A DNA stretch of 64,000 nt from Capsicum annuum (taxonomy: Eukaryota; Streptophyta; Magnoliopsida; Solanales; Solanaceae), in the NCBI RefSeq assembly GCF_002878395.1, contig NC_061119.1, positions 41,133,285-41,197,284 of the forward strand, given 5' to 3'. Of this stretch, positions 1-9,146 are shown in pieces. A model generated the notes under the pieces. That model was not told the DNA's origin. It saw nothing but the letters and a program-made list of their open reading frames with translations, and searched no databases. The position numbers and the translations under genes are program-made. Within the stretch, counting starts at the first letter, position 1, and each line of letters opens with the position of its first letter.

Positions 1-1392
1 CATGATTTCTTGCAAAACATACTTAAAAGGTATCATATGTAACAAAGTAACCTCAGAAGGTTGCATCTTTTCCTCATTTTAAGCTTCGAAAGTGCTACAT
101 TTCTATAGCACATCAATTACCCTCAAACTATTATCATCAAACTAGTGAGGTAGAACTTACTCTATCTTAGAAGTTCTAGCATCAACAAAGACTAAAACCT
201 GCTTGAGTGTCGAAATATCAAACTTAATGATCTGGTTATCTAAAGGCTGAACCTCTAAGGCTAACGACCACTCCTAAGTCAAGAGATAAGCTAAACTCTC
301 TATACTAGTCAACTTCCGACTCAAGATATCTACAACCACATTAGTCTTGCCCAGATGATAAAGAATAATGCAGTCATAATCCTTGAGCAACTCAATCCAA
401 CACCATTTCCTCATATTAAGATCTTGCTAGTTGAAGAGGTACTGAATGCTACAACGGTCTGAGAAAATCTTACAAGGAACTCCATACAAGTAATGATTTT
501 ATAACTTCAACATAAATACTACGAATGTCAATTCCAAATCATGTGTAGGATAATTTCTCTCATAAGACTTCAAATGATGAGAGTCATAAGTAATCACCTT
601 ACCCTTCTGCATCAACACCATACCCAAACTAACACTAAAAGAATAACTAAAAATGGTTAAACCCACATCCTCCTTAAGAAGGATCAAATAAGGGGTCGAA
701 GTCAACAACACCTTTAGATTTTGGAAGCTCTTTTCACAGGAATTTGACCACTAAAATACCATCTTTTTCTGATTCAACTTGGTCAAAGGAGCCATAATAG
801 ATAAGAAACCCACTATAAAACGCCGATAATAACCCGCCAAATCTATGAAACTGTGATTTTTGATAGGAGAAGTTGGTCTATCCCAGTCACGAATCACCGC
901 TATCTTGCCTGGATCAACCATAATAACTCCTTGGTCATCACATAACTTAAGAGAAAGATAGAATCCAACTAAAACTCATACTTGGAAACTTGATAGACCA
1001 CTTTCTATCACGAAACCTCAGAAGTAAAATCCTCAAATGCTTTACATAATCGGCCTCATTCTTGAAATAAATCAGTCTGTCATCTATAAATACAACAATA
1101 AATAAATCAAGATAGGGTAGAAATACCCGATTCATCAACTTCATGAATGTTGCAGGGGCATTGGTCATTCCAAAAGACATGGCCAAGAACTGATAATGAC
1201 TGTATTGAGTCCAAAAAGTCATCTTCGATATATCCAAAGCTCTAATATTCAAATGGTGATGCCCATATCTCAAATCCATTTGGAAAAACATCGAAGCACC
1301 TTGAAGCTAGTCCAAAAGATCATCAATTCAAGGAAGAGATACTTGTTCTTAACTGTTGCTTTGTTCAACTACCTATAATCAATACACATAAA
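1..1392 (-). pseudogene. Ty3/gypsy pol fragment: reverse transcriptase and RNase H, decayed and truncated
   Basis: Read on the minus strand from 1392 downwards, translation starts at an RT block (MCIDYR, then LNKATVKNKY). It continues through RT motifs at 1291-947 (SFGMTNAPATFMKLMNRVF; VVFIDD, the FIDD variant of the catalytic YxDD). RNase H follows at 711-499 ([17 protein letters not shown]), and then the RNase H-integrase linker near 490-250 (LYHLGKTNVVVD). These motifs are diagnostic of Ty3/gypsy pol. Stops and frameshifts break it throughout. Homology stops abruptly near 1392 in the middle of RT, so gag, protease and the 5' LTR are missing here. The left end runs off the window. A dead fragment; strand and family are secure, clade is not. 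Confidence 0.9.
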
Positions 1393-1583
1393 AATTGAAA
1401 ATAAAATACCCCCTTTATTTCATTTTTATGTAATAGTTTGATTGAACATGAAATTAAAGAAATGAAAGAGATTTTGGGATTTTATATATTCTTGTATTTG
1501 TTTATTTTATTTTAAAATCTTCTGATTTTAGACTAAAGATATGCATGATATATCAAAAATTTCTTTAAATCTTGTGATTCTAA

Positions 1584-1870
1584 GTGGGCGCTTGACCATG
1601 AAAACTAAAATTTTTGAAGTTCCAGTTGGATTTTGAGTTGAAGTTGAAGTTGGAGTTGTGTTTGCCCATGAATATAAGTAAAATTTTTTTGTCATAGAAG
1701 AAAGATGGAAAAAAGTGAAAACAACTTTTTCTTGTTTTTCACTTTTTCAAATACAACTCCAAGTTGTATTTGAAATTCTCATGGCCAAACTATCAACTTG
1801 GAGTTATATTTGGCACAAAGTGAATTTTTTTTGATAAAGTAAAAAAAAATTCTCATGGCCAAACCGACCC
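1584..1870. mobile_element. MITE-like element with imperfect terminal inverted repeats
   Basis: The left end (GTGGGCGCTTGACCATG) and the reverse complement of the right end (GGGTCGGTTTGGCCATG) are imperfect inverted repeats. The interior has further inverted segments (the 'aacttggagtt' and 'ttggagttg' blocks) and no ORF. A 'ctaa' next to each end may be a short target duplication, but the exact ends are uncertain. Non-coding, about 290 bp, matching short non-autonomous DNA elements common in plants. Superfamily not assigned with confidence. Confidence 0.6.
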
Positions 1871-2010
1871 TAATTAAGAAAGATGAAAAAGAATAATTAT
1901 GGTCTTAAACATGACATATGAGATGTTGGAGGTTTAAGAGTTAAGTACTTACCAAATAGATATTTTCTTTAATGAACTAAAAAAAAAATAAGACATATAC
2001 ATTAAAAGAG

Positions 2011-2930
2011 AAAGGGTCAAATTTATCCCTCTAATTTTAAAAAAAAATTGGTTAAATATATCTTTCATCATACTTTGAAGTCAAATTTACCCCCACTGTC
2101 ATACTTTGCGGCCACATTTACCTTTATTCTTAAAATACTTTTCTCCGGTATTCCTCCTTTAACTGAAAAACTCAAATCAATTGTAAATTCTCCATTTCTT
2201 AAAAATAAAACACACCTTAATCTAACCCGTCCAACAAAAAAAAAACCAAATATATCCCTCCCTCAATTCTGTTGGTCGAATTTTTTAATGAATAAATATA
2301 CTTCTCTTTTAATATGCAATTTTTAGTAGGTTGTTTACAAATGAACAAAAAGTAGAATGAAATGGGAGAACATGTACAAAAGCATGTAACTAGAGAAAAT
2401 GTCTAGTACAAACTCCGCTCTTGTCTCAGTTATGTTCAAATTTTAAAGTTTGATATGCAATTCTATGTGCATCTACATTCTTCAATCAGTGGATAAGTTT
2501 TCTAAGTAAATGACATGATGAGAAATTTGTGTACATCCAAATTGTATATAGAGATATAAGAATGAAGAGATATTGTGATTGACACATACGAAGACCTCTT
2601 AACTCAATCATCAAGAAAAATATCTAGTGGGTCTAATCTATTTCATTTGACTGCTAAGTTCCATTTTTCAAAGCTCTACATTGATGCAGATCCATGAACC
2701 AAGGGTGGGGTGTATTTTTGAGATTAGGGTGTGCTTTGTGTTTAAATGATGGGGGCATTTAACGTTGATTTGTGCTTTTATGTTAAAGGAAGGGAATATG
2801 TAAAAAATTTCTTACCAACGAGGGTAAATTTAAACCCAAAGTATGACAATAAGGGTAAATTTAGCCACAAAATATGATGAAGGATATATTAAGTCAATTT
2901 TCCAAATAGTGAACTAAATTTGACCCTTTT
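2011..2930. mobile_element. 0.92-kb non-autonomous element with long (>110 bp) terminal inverted repeats
   Basis: The left arm (about 2011-2140, starting AAAGGGTCAAATTTATCCC) is matched in reverse complement by the right arm (about 2800-2930, ending AAATTTGACCCTTTT). The shared order is: 'aagggtcaaattta', then 'ttcatcatac/attttg', then 'aaatttaccc', then 'gtcatactttg'. The interior has no transposase. The ORF at 2048-2326 lies largely in the left arm and is not a gene. Long arms suggest a Mutator-like or foldback-type MITE. A clean target-site duplication could not be found (a weak TAAAA flanks both sides), so superfamily is inference. Confidence 0.7.
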
Positions 2931-3086
2931 TCCTAAAATAAAATAGTGAAAATATAAATAAGAAGTTTTCATTTTCTTAAAGGAAAAATTACATAATACC
3001 ACAACTACTTAAAATTTCAACCCTTTGAAATAATTACATAAATTTTTAATTCAACTTAAAAGCTCAAATACATCACTAAAAATGTA

Positions 3087-3225
3087 ATTTATCCGTATAA
3101 AATTAAGTGATGTATCCGAAAGAATATGATGTATCAGTGTGTAATGTAATGTATCAGTGTAAACTTTAGTGATGTATCCGTGTAAAATTAAGTGATATAC
3201 CCAAATAATATAATGTATCCATGTG
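3087..3225. repeat. Degenerate minisatellite, about 20-24 bp unit (GATGTATCCGTGTAAAATTA-like)
   Basis: About six imperfect copies of a unit around 'gatgtatc(c/a)gtgtaaa' follow one another between about 3087 and 3225. Spacing varies. No coding potential. Confidence 0.6.
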
Positions 3226-3725
3226 GATCAAATTAGAAATTTTAAATAATTTTTAAAAAATTGAAATTAAAAATAATTAACTCTAAAGGAATTGGAATTG
3301 ATGTAAATTTTACTTTTTTAATAGGTAAGAGAAGGAAATGTGGACTTATACCTCATCAAGAATGAAAAGATATTACGACAACTTATATAAATGCCTTAAC
3401 ATCAGATCAAAATGCCTTAACATCACATCAAAATTTAAGTAATATTTATTTTAATCAATCTTTTCAACTTAATTTATGTGTATTTTTTTTATAGGACAAA
3501 GTTGTATCAATCACGTCAATAAAAAAGGGATTTACAAACGTGTTTGGGCCACAGGTGACAAAAGAGTTTTAAAATAAGGTGTAGGTGACACAAGTCTTAA
3601 TTATTAGTTGGAGGTGACAATTGCTTTATTATGGATTAAGAAAGTTGGGAAAGTTTGAAAATAACCCATAATTTTTTAAATTTACACTTTGATCCCAATG
3701 TATACCTAAAATAACGGGAAACGAA
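3226..3725. other. Non-coding interval, nothing recognised
   Basis: AT-rich sequence with no ORF that resembles a protein. It contains a short direct repeat ('atgccttaacatca' twice near 3393-3430) and no other structure I can support. Confidence 0.4.
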
Positions 3726-3736
3726 GGAAAAAAAGG

Positions 3737-3919
3737 CGTCTTTCTCTCTCTTCTAATCCATTGTTATTTTCTCTCTCTTAGCGATTTTTGTTGTTCATTA
3801 TTTCTGTTTCTGCTGCTTTATTCATCATCTTCTGCTTCATTATCATCATCTTCTACTTCATTATCATCTTTATCTTCTTCTTGTCTACCATTTGTTTTTG
3901 TTGTTGTTGTTGTTGTTGG
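3737..3919 (+). promoter_or_regulatory. Pyrimidine-rich leader-like tract ending in a (TTG)n microsatellite
   Basis: The plus strand is strongly C/T-biased ('tctttctctctcttct', 'ttcttcttc'), followed by about seven TTG units at 3898-3919. Similar CT-rich stretches lie upstream of the two DUF1985-C48 pseudogenes (10363-10402 on +, about 19220-19290 on -). This may therefore be the 5' leader of a third, now deleted, copy. That is inference; no coding exon follows before the repeat arrays. Confidence 0.35.
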
Positions 3920-4000
3920 TACAACGCTACTGCTGCGATCTGACCAATTTCTTAGGTCAAATTTTATTTACTACATCACTTTCCACTTTGGCATTACTTC

Positions 4001-4560
4001 ATAGGTGACTTTGGTAAGTAAAATTATGATTTTTATTCGTATTTATCATCTGGGTACACTTTTATTTTCCAACAATGAATAGAACCGCGATCATAAATCC
4101 AGCATAAGTGCCCATAATTTAAACAGATCAATCATCTGGTGCATCAGATGAGTAATCTGTTGCATCAGACTATTTATCTGTTGCATCAGACGTATTATCT
4201 ATTGTATCAGTATGTTTATCTGTCATAGGTGACTTTGACAAGTAAAATTATTATTTTTATTCTTATTTGTCATCTTGGTACACTTCTGTTTTTCTAACAG
4301 TGGATAGAACCACGATCATAAATCTAGCATAAGTGCCCACAATTTAGACAGATCAATCATCTGGTGCATCAGATGAGTAATCTGTTATATCAGAAGATTT
4401 ATCTGTTACATCAGACTTTTTATCTGTTGCATCAGACGTATTATCTATTGCATCAGACGTATTATCTGTTGTATCAGGATGTTTATCTGTTGCACCAGAC
4501 TAATTATCTGTTGCAACGAATGATTAATCTGTTTGAAACAACATAAATTAATCCCTGCAC
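4001..4560. repeat. 224-bp direct duplication carrying two phased 21-bp dyad-repeat arrays
   Basis: The block starting 'ataggtgacttt' at 4001 recurs at 4225 (offset 224 bp), including the 'gatagaacc...cgatcataaat' segment. Each copy ends in an array of the ATCTGTTGCA/TGCATCAGA repeat. In the second copy 'atct' starts at 4380, 4401, 4422, 4443, 4464, 4485, 4506 and 4527, exactly 21 bp apart. In the first copy the starts are 4155, 4176, 4197 and 4218. Because 21 is a multiple of 3 the array gives an open frame with a heptad (LLHQTYY-like). This is a repeat artefact, not a protein gene. Confidence 0.85.
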
Positions 4561-5021
4561 AAATCCAACAGATAACCAATATTTTTCAATTCTTGCTACT
4601 GCTACTGGATTCAAAATTATTCCTTACGTCCAATTACCCGTCCCAAATTTCCTAATTCGATTTCTCATTTTACTTGTCTTTTTTATTATTCAAGAAAAGA
4701 TTAAAAAAATCCATGTTTGACCCTTTGCATTAATCACTTTTTCTTCAAATTAAAATGAAAACATCATTTAATAGGGGGACTATACACCGACCGACGTTAA
4801 AAGCTTTCTTCTTTTATGAAATTTCGATTGAATAGCAAACAATGGTTATTTCAAACACGTCTACTATCCCACCAACCGATCAGTGGGTTATGGTAAACTA
4901 GATATGTTATTAATTATTTTTCTTAATCAATGTGGAATCATAATTTGGGACGAGTAGTTTGAGACGGAGGGAGTACGAATTAAAACGTCAGAGCCAAGCA
5001 AAGCAATAAACTAGTCATTTG
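4561..5021. other. Non-coding interval with a short inverted-repeat-like element
   Basis: No protein-like ORF. Phrases such as 'gtcccaaatttc' at about 4650 and 'atttgggacgag...gacggagggagtac' at about 4946-4975 are in inverted orientation and recall the ends of common plant MITEs (CTCCCTCCGTC type). I see only one such end clearly, so I do not call the element. Confidence 0.3.
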
Positions 5022-5125
5022 TTGAAACATACTATTTATCTGTTGCATTAGGCTTCTTATTTGTTGCAACATGAGTAATCTGTTTTGAACAACACATCAA
5101 CCCCTGCCACAAACCCAACAGATAA
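5022..5125. repeat. Short stretch of the dyad-repeat family
   Basis: Three to four degenerate units ('atctgttgcatta', 'atttgttgcaacatgagtaatctg', 'caacagataaat') of the same family as the array at 4380-4540. Confidence 0.6.
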
Positions 5126-5311
5126 ATCTTGCTATTGCTACTGGATTCTAAATTATTCCTTTTTACGTCGAATCGTCGACATGTTTATTAAGAAGATAAT
5201 AGATAGAATAAAAATTAATTATGGATTAAAACGTCAAAGGTCAAACATAATTTATTTATTAAAAAAAAACAAATAAAAATACATATAATAGACTAAAAGG
5301 AAAATAATAAT

Positions 5312-5515
5312 CTAATTATTATTATTATTATCATCATCATCATTGCCAGCCGGCCAATCTTTAATCGAAAGTAGCAAGGCCTTCCTCAGCCTGCGTATCT
5401 CGCGAAGCATTCTTGCTCTAACTCCTCCCAGTTCCCATTGCAGGTCACGAACTTAATTCCAAAGTTCATTCACGACGTCTTGTAGAAAAGTAATGTCCCA
5501 CACTGGGTTAACCAT
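5312..5515 (-). pseudogene. Small ORF (67 codons) with Asp/Asn tail, one in-frame stop
   Basis: From ATG at 5515 the minus strand reads MVNPVWDITFLQDVVNELWN, a TAA, then 46 more codons to a TAG at 5312. The second part is charged and helix-like (ARMLREIRRLRKALLL) and ends in a run of four Asp and five Asn encoded by GAT/AAT repeats. A TATAAATA box lies about 95 bp upstream (5604-5611), a plausible promoter distance. A related layout (short helical peptide, poly-Asn tail, same TATA context) occurs at 6768-6929. I do not recognise the family. The single stop and the microsatellite-like tail argue for a decayed gene or a fortuitous ORF. Confidence 0.4.
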
Positions 5516-5603
5516 AATCTTATCTTCTAGAGTGTAATATGAAAGACGAGATGCAATAAATAAATAGTGTGTAGTTAAATGAACGATTGAGTAAGGAGGG
5601 ACC

Positions 5604-5611
5604 TATTTATA
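5604..5611 (-). promoter_or_regulatory. TATA box in conserved context (TATAAATAGGTCC)
   Basis: The minus strand reads TATAAATAGGTCCCTCCTTAC. The same sequence with one change occurs at 6934-6954 in front of the other small ORF. TATAAATA is a canonical plant TATA box. Function is inferred. Confidence 0.45.
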
Positions 5612-5649
5612 GAGGATTGAATTTGAATAAGAGGCAAAAAGGCACGACT

Positions 5650-6200
5650 ATTCACCTCCATACATTAATTACATTTTTGATTAAATTAAGAAAATAAATA
5701 TTGTGATATAAGTCATGACTTTTCAGATTATTATTATTATTATTATTAATAATAATAATTAGTTCTTTTGAAGAACCATTTTTATTGAATTGTGGCAACA
5801 GATTCTATATCTGTTGCATCAGATAACACATCTGTGATAATAAATATAATATCTGTTGCAACAAATATAAAATATGTTGCATCAGATAGCCTATTTGTTG
5901 CAACATATAATCTAACTGTTTACCTCCATTTATTAATTACATTTTTTATTAATGTGAAAAGTTATGACTTAATTAAATTAAGAAATATTGTGATAAGTCA
6001 TGACTTTTCAGATTATTATTATTAATTAGTTCTTTCCAAGAACTATTTTTATTGAGTTGTGACGACAGATTCAATATTGGTTGCATCAGATAAATCATCT
6101 GTGACAACAGATATATCATCTATTGCAACAATAGTGAACCTGTTGCATCAGATAATTTATTTGTTGCAACATATAATCTACTTTTCTTTTAAAAATAACT
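5650..6200. repeat. About 270-bp tandem duplication with embedded dyad repeats
   Basis: Two copies share the order: 'acctcca..attaattacatttttt', 'gataagtcatgacttttcagattattatt', 'agttctttt.aagaac.atttttattga(a/g)ttgtg', then several ATCTGTTGCA-type repeats. The 'agttctt' anchor is at 5761 and 6028, offset 267 bp. The repeat stretches (5795-5920 and 6062-6180) are degenerate relatives of the 21-bp array. 'agttctttccaagaact' at 6028 is itself palindromic. The open frames here are repeat-derived. Confidence 0.75.
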
Positions 6201-6767
6201 ATCATCATATCATTAATCCAAATTTGCTTACTTTTTTATTTTATAAATAAAAAAAAACATCTTTTCAAATTCCTTAATAAAATAATTACAATTTTATTAT
6301 ATAATAAATAATTTTAAAAAATAAATTCAAAACAAAAATGGTGAAAAGTCACGATCAGTTATTAAAACTGTGGTTATAAATTGTGTTTATCATTTATTTC
6401 CTTATTATTTATTTACAAAATATTTTTCATATTGAATAATTGGAAAGTCATGTCTTTTTCTATTCACCCTCTCGATAACAACAATAACCCTTTTTTATTA
6501 ATAACCGCAAGGTGCAACATATAATCGATCTGTCATAGCAGATTAACCTCTGTAGACACAAATTGCTGCTCAATCCCTACCACCAACCGTCGACATGTTG
6601 AGAATAAGGAGTAAAAAGAATAATTATTATTAAATACTAAATAAGAATTAAAAATTCAAAGTCGACAACAAAATGAAATGAATGTTCATAGATTTTTGAA
6701 TCGCTTGGGTAGATCTGATATACAAAAGGAGGAAAATACATACATGCGCTAAAATAAATAGCATTAC
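6201..6767. other. AT-rich non-coding interval
   Basis: Very AT-rich, with no protein-like ORF. One or two stray units of the dyad repeat occur near 6510-6550 ('gcaacatataatcgatctgtcatagcagat'). Confidence 0.4.
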
Positions 6768-6929
6768 TTAATTATTATCACTACTATTGTTATTATTATC
6801 AATCGGACATTTTTCATTCGGCAACCTTGTTCCGAAGTTAGCCAAATCTTTTTGGAGTTCATCAAACTGCCTTTGAAGTTCACGCAAGGACTCGATATGA
6901 ATATTCTTGTACGAATATAGATCATCCAT
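6768..6929 (-). CDS. Small uninterrupted ORF (53 aa), helical with Asn-rich tail, unknown function
   Basis: From ATG at 6929 the minus strand gives 53 codons to TAA at 6768. Residues 13-32 (ESLRELQRQFDELQKDLANF) form an amphipathic, coiled-coil-like helix. The C-terminus is CPIDNNNN followed by a Ser/Asp/Asn run. It resembles the ORF at 5312-5515 in size, charged helix, Asn tail and upstream TATAAATAGGTCC motif. The TATA box lies only about 20 bp upstream, too close for a normal transcription start before this ATG. The promoter may thus have been shortened, or the ORF may be a remnant. I recognise no family; a chance ORF cannot be excluded. Confidence 0.4.
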   Translation of the reverse strand: MDDLYSYKNIHIESLRELQRQFDELQKDLANFGTRLPNEKCPIDNNNNSSDNN

Positions 6930-6946
6930 ATTTGTAAGGATGGACC

Positions 6947-6954
6947 TATTTATA
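6947..6954 (-). promoter_or_regulatory. TATA box in conserved context (TATAAATAGGTCC)
   Basis: The minus strand reads TATAAATAGGTCCATCCTTAC, matching the 5604-5611 context except for one base. In that copy the TATA-to-ATG distance is about 95 bp; here it is about 20 bp, as if roughly 65 bp of leader were missing. Confidence 0.4.
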
Positions 6955-6994
6955 AATTATTATATCTCGAAAATAAAAAAAAATTACTTTAAAA

Positions 6995-7200
6995 TAAATC
7001 TAACAGATGGGTAATCTATTGCAAAATATATTCTTTCTATTAGATAACTTACAACATATGACAATCTTTTGCAACAGATGTAAATATCTATTTTATTTCT
7101 GTAATAGGTTGATCAACTGTCGTAACAGATATCTCCAATTATTTGACAATAGATACAGATGTGTCATCTGTTGCAACTAGCTAGTCATCTGTTTATTCAA
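6995..7200. repeat. Dyad-repeat array (degenerate)
   Basis: Repeated 'aacagatgggtaatctattgcaa', 'gcaacagatgtaaatatct', 'aacagatatctcc', 'cagatgtgtcatctgttgcaac' segments. These are the same CAGAT-spacer-ATCTG and TGTTGCAACA dyads as elsewhere in 4-19 kb, with more substitutions. Confidence 0.7.
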
Positions 7201-7293
7201 TTTAAACCATAGATGAACTAGAAAAAATAAGGTACGTATAGATGGATCCACTATCATATGTGTGGGAGTTAAGTATGTATTACTAATAAGGTC

Positions 7294-7515
7294 ACCGGGA
7301 CAACACACACAAAGTACAATGTTTTTGTGAATGCAGTTTTTAACCGATTAGGCATTGATCATTCAAACAAGATCCTGTATTGTATAGTTAAGTTTGATGG
7401 GTTCGAAATTGATAAGGCTGAGGACCTCATGAAGATGGTGCAAATACCCTGTTATGAATTACTGCCGGTTGTTGCTCGTGTTTATGCGTGTCAAGTTTTG
7501 AGAAGGGATCAATAG
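7294..7515 (+). pseudogene. Fragment of unknown protein, possibly a MULE-associated N-terminal domain
   Basis: An open frame of 62 codons from 7327 (VFNRLGIDHSNKILYCIVKF, then IDKAEDLMKMVQI) extends upstream without a stop to about 7294 (TTHTKYNVFVN). The composition is protein-like, and a short 'FxRLxID..xKILxxxVKFD' pattern recalls N-terminal regions of plant Mutator-like transposases. I cannot confirm this without a search. No start codon is certain, and the frame closes at TAG 7513. It lies in the block dominated by the DUF1985-C48 genes, which MULEs often carry. Confidence 0.35.
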
Positions 7516-8735
7516 TTGTCATCACTGCAGAGAACCAATAGCGATTGGACTTAATTTTAAGTGTGAATTGGACCCTTACAGGGCCATCGAAGCCTCGCAC
7601 TGCATCAAACAAGAATGGAAAACCAATATAGTTATTGCCCTGGCCAAAATTTATATGGTTGGGTTGCTCGCTCGAGGTGATGACTATATGCTAGAAGGTG
7701 CGTTAGGAGAATGCTTTCAAGGGAAAAAGGGTGGTTGATGGAAGACTATATCATCTGAGATTTAATTGAAGAAGAGACACATAGTAGAAAGTAACTTCTA
7801 ACAAATCTGGCCGATGGAATTATCTTAACAGATGCAAAATCTGAATCAAGTACAAATATGAAAGTGTATCCGGTAATGTAATTTCGTCTGTTGTGTCTCT
7901 GAAAGAAAAATAATGTAGATGGACCCTTTGCTAGAGAGCTGTGTGGTCGAGATTATCACCTAGGTAGAAAATAGAAGAAGACCAACCAAGCAGCCTCACG
8001 GGCATCGAGGGTTGAAATGATGTTCAGCGATTCTATAAAAATTACACCAATAACAAATGCAGTTAAAATAAGAAAACTAAGAGAACGCGGCAATTTCTGA
8101 ATTTTAAATTTCATCCCATGCCTTCTTGTTTATGTTTTCGATTAGGTCCACTGCCATTGACCTATTCAGAACCATAAATGAGATTGAAAGGCAAATAAAG
8201 TATCATTACTTCCTTAGCAATATGGATTAATTGATTGTGTTTTCTTGCCTTATCATGATTTCAACATTTCTTGGAGAAGATCAGATGCTTTCTGTAGTAT
8301 GTGAATCCCGATAATTTTCAATCTTGCCTCCAGCTTGCTGATTCTATATTCAAGCTGGTCGTTGCCGTCTTTGAAGTTGGTAAGGAGTTCCTCGTCTCTT
8401 GTGAGTTTAATCAGGAATGCTATCTTCAAAGTTGTGAAATTCTAGAAGCCCTTCAGAACACTTTCTTCAGAAGCCTTAAAGATACATGGAGGGTCACTGT
8501 GTTTGTTTTAGTTCAAAATGTGTTGATGCACATTGAAGATATGGTCCCAACAGTTAAACAACACACTTTTATCGAGCATTGCTCCATGCATCTTGCTCAG
8601 ACAATTTGATAAATTACTAAGCATGGAGTTACATAAAGTGTGATCTAAATCAGCTCTACCAAGCCTATCAAACGTTACATAACTCCGAGCTCATTACCCT
8701 ATTAAAAATATATGCCCGAGATAGTGTATAAATCA
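7516..8735. other. Interval with weak coding character, no recognisable gene
   Basis: Base composition is less AT-rich than the flanks. Short open frames occur, the longest at 8301-8609 (+, 102 codons; FKLVVAVFEVGKEFLVSC, HIEDMVPTVKQHTF). None shows a motif I recognise. It could hold remnants of a transposase body or captured host exons. A search of six-frame translations against plant MULE transposases would decide this. Confidence 0.3.
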
Positions 8736-8998
8736 AACAAGCCCAATCTGTCAGCCTTTCTGCTGATCACTCTTCTCCAATATAGATGACAAGATATCTG
8801 CTATGCAAAAGTCTACACCATCACCAGATATGCTTTTCTGGGAGAAATTCTTTAGAAGACATCAACAGATCACTTCATAAGAATTGCTCCCAGACAAGCA
8901 TTACTAGCGATAGTGTAGACTTTTGAATAGCAGATATCTTGTCATCTATATTGGAGAAGAGCGATCAGTAGAAAGGCTGAGATATTGAGCCCGTTCGA
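8736..8998. repeat. About 260-bp near-perfect palindrome (hairpin)
   Basis: The left arm from 8751 (TCAGCCTTTCTGCTGATC) is the reverse complement of the right arm ending at 8980 (GATCAGTAGAAAGGCTGA). Pairing continues inwards through 'ctcttctccaatatagatgacaa', 'gatatctgctat', 'aaaagtctacac' and 'tctgggag.aattct' to a centre near 8865-8866. Only scattered mismatches occur, and the loop is roughly 10-15 nt. Outside 8751/8980 weaker pairing continues to about 8736/8998. A transcript would fold into one long hairpin. No ORF. Foldback element or small-RNA precursor are both possible. Confidence 0.85.
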
Positions 8999-8999
8999 T

Positions 9000-9146
9000 T
9001 TGTGCACTAACTCGGTGATCTATCACAATAGATGCAAATGTCTATTTGATAATTAAATCAGATATGTCATTTGTTGCAACAAATATGAATAATTGTTTGA
9101 AAATTTTCAACAGATCAGTCGTTTGTTGCAATATATTTCATTATAA
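9000..9146. repeat. Dyad-repeat stretch between the hairpin and the satellite
   Basis: Degenerate units such as 'atcacaatagatgcaaatgtctatttgata', 'tcatttgttgcaacaaatatga' and 'caacagatcagtcgtttgttgcaata'. Confidence 0.6.

Noticed and set aside
4364..4546. Open frame of 60 codons with LLYQ/LLHQ heptads
   Set aside because: It is the 21-bp repeat read in frame; the same happens in every array (12251-12616 and 14755-14946 on -, 18318-18518 on -).
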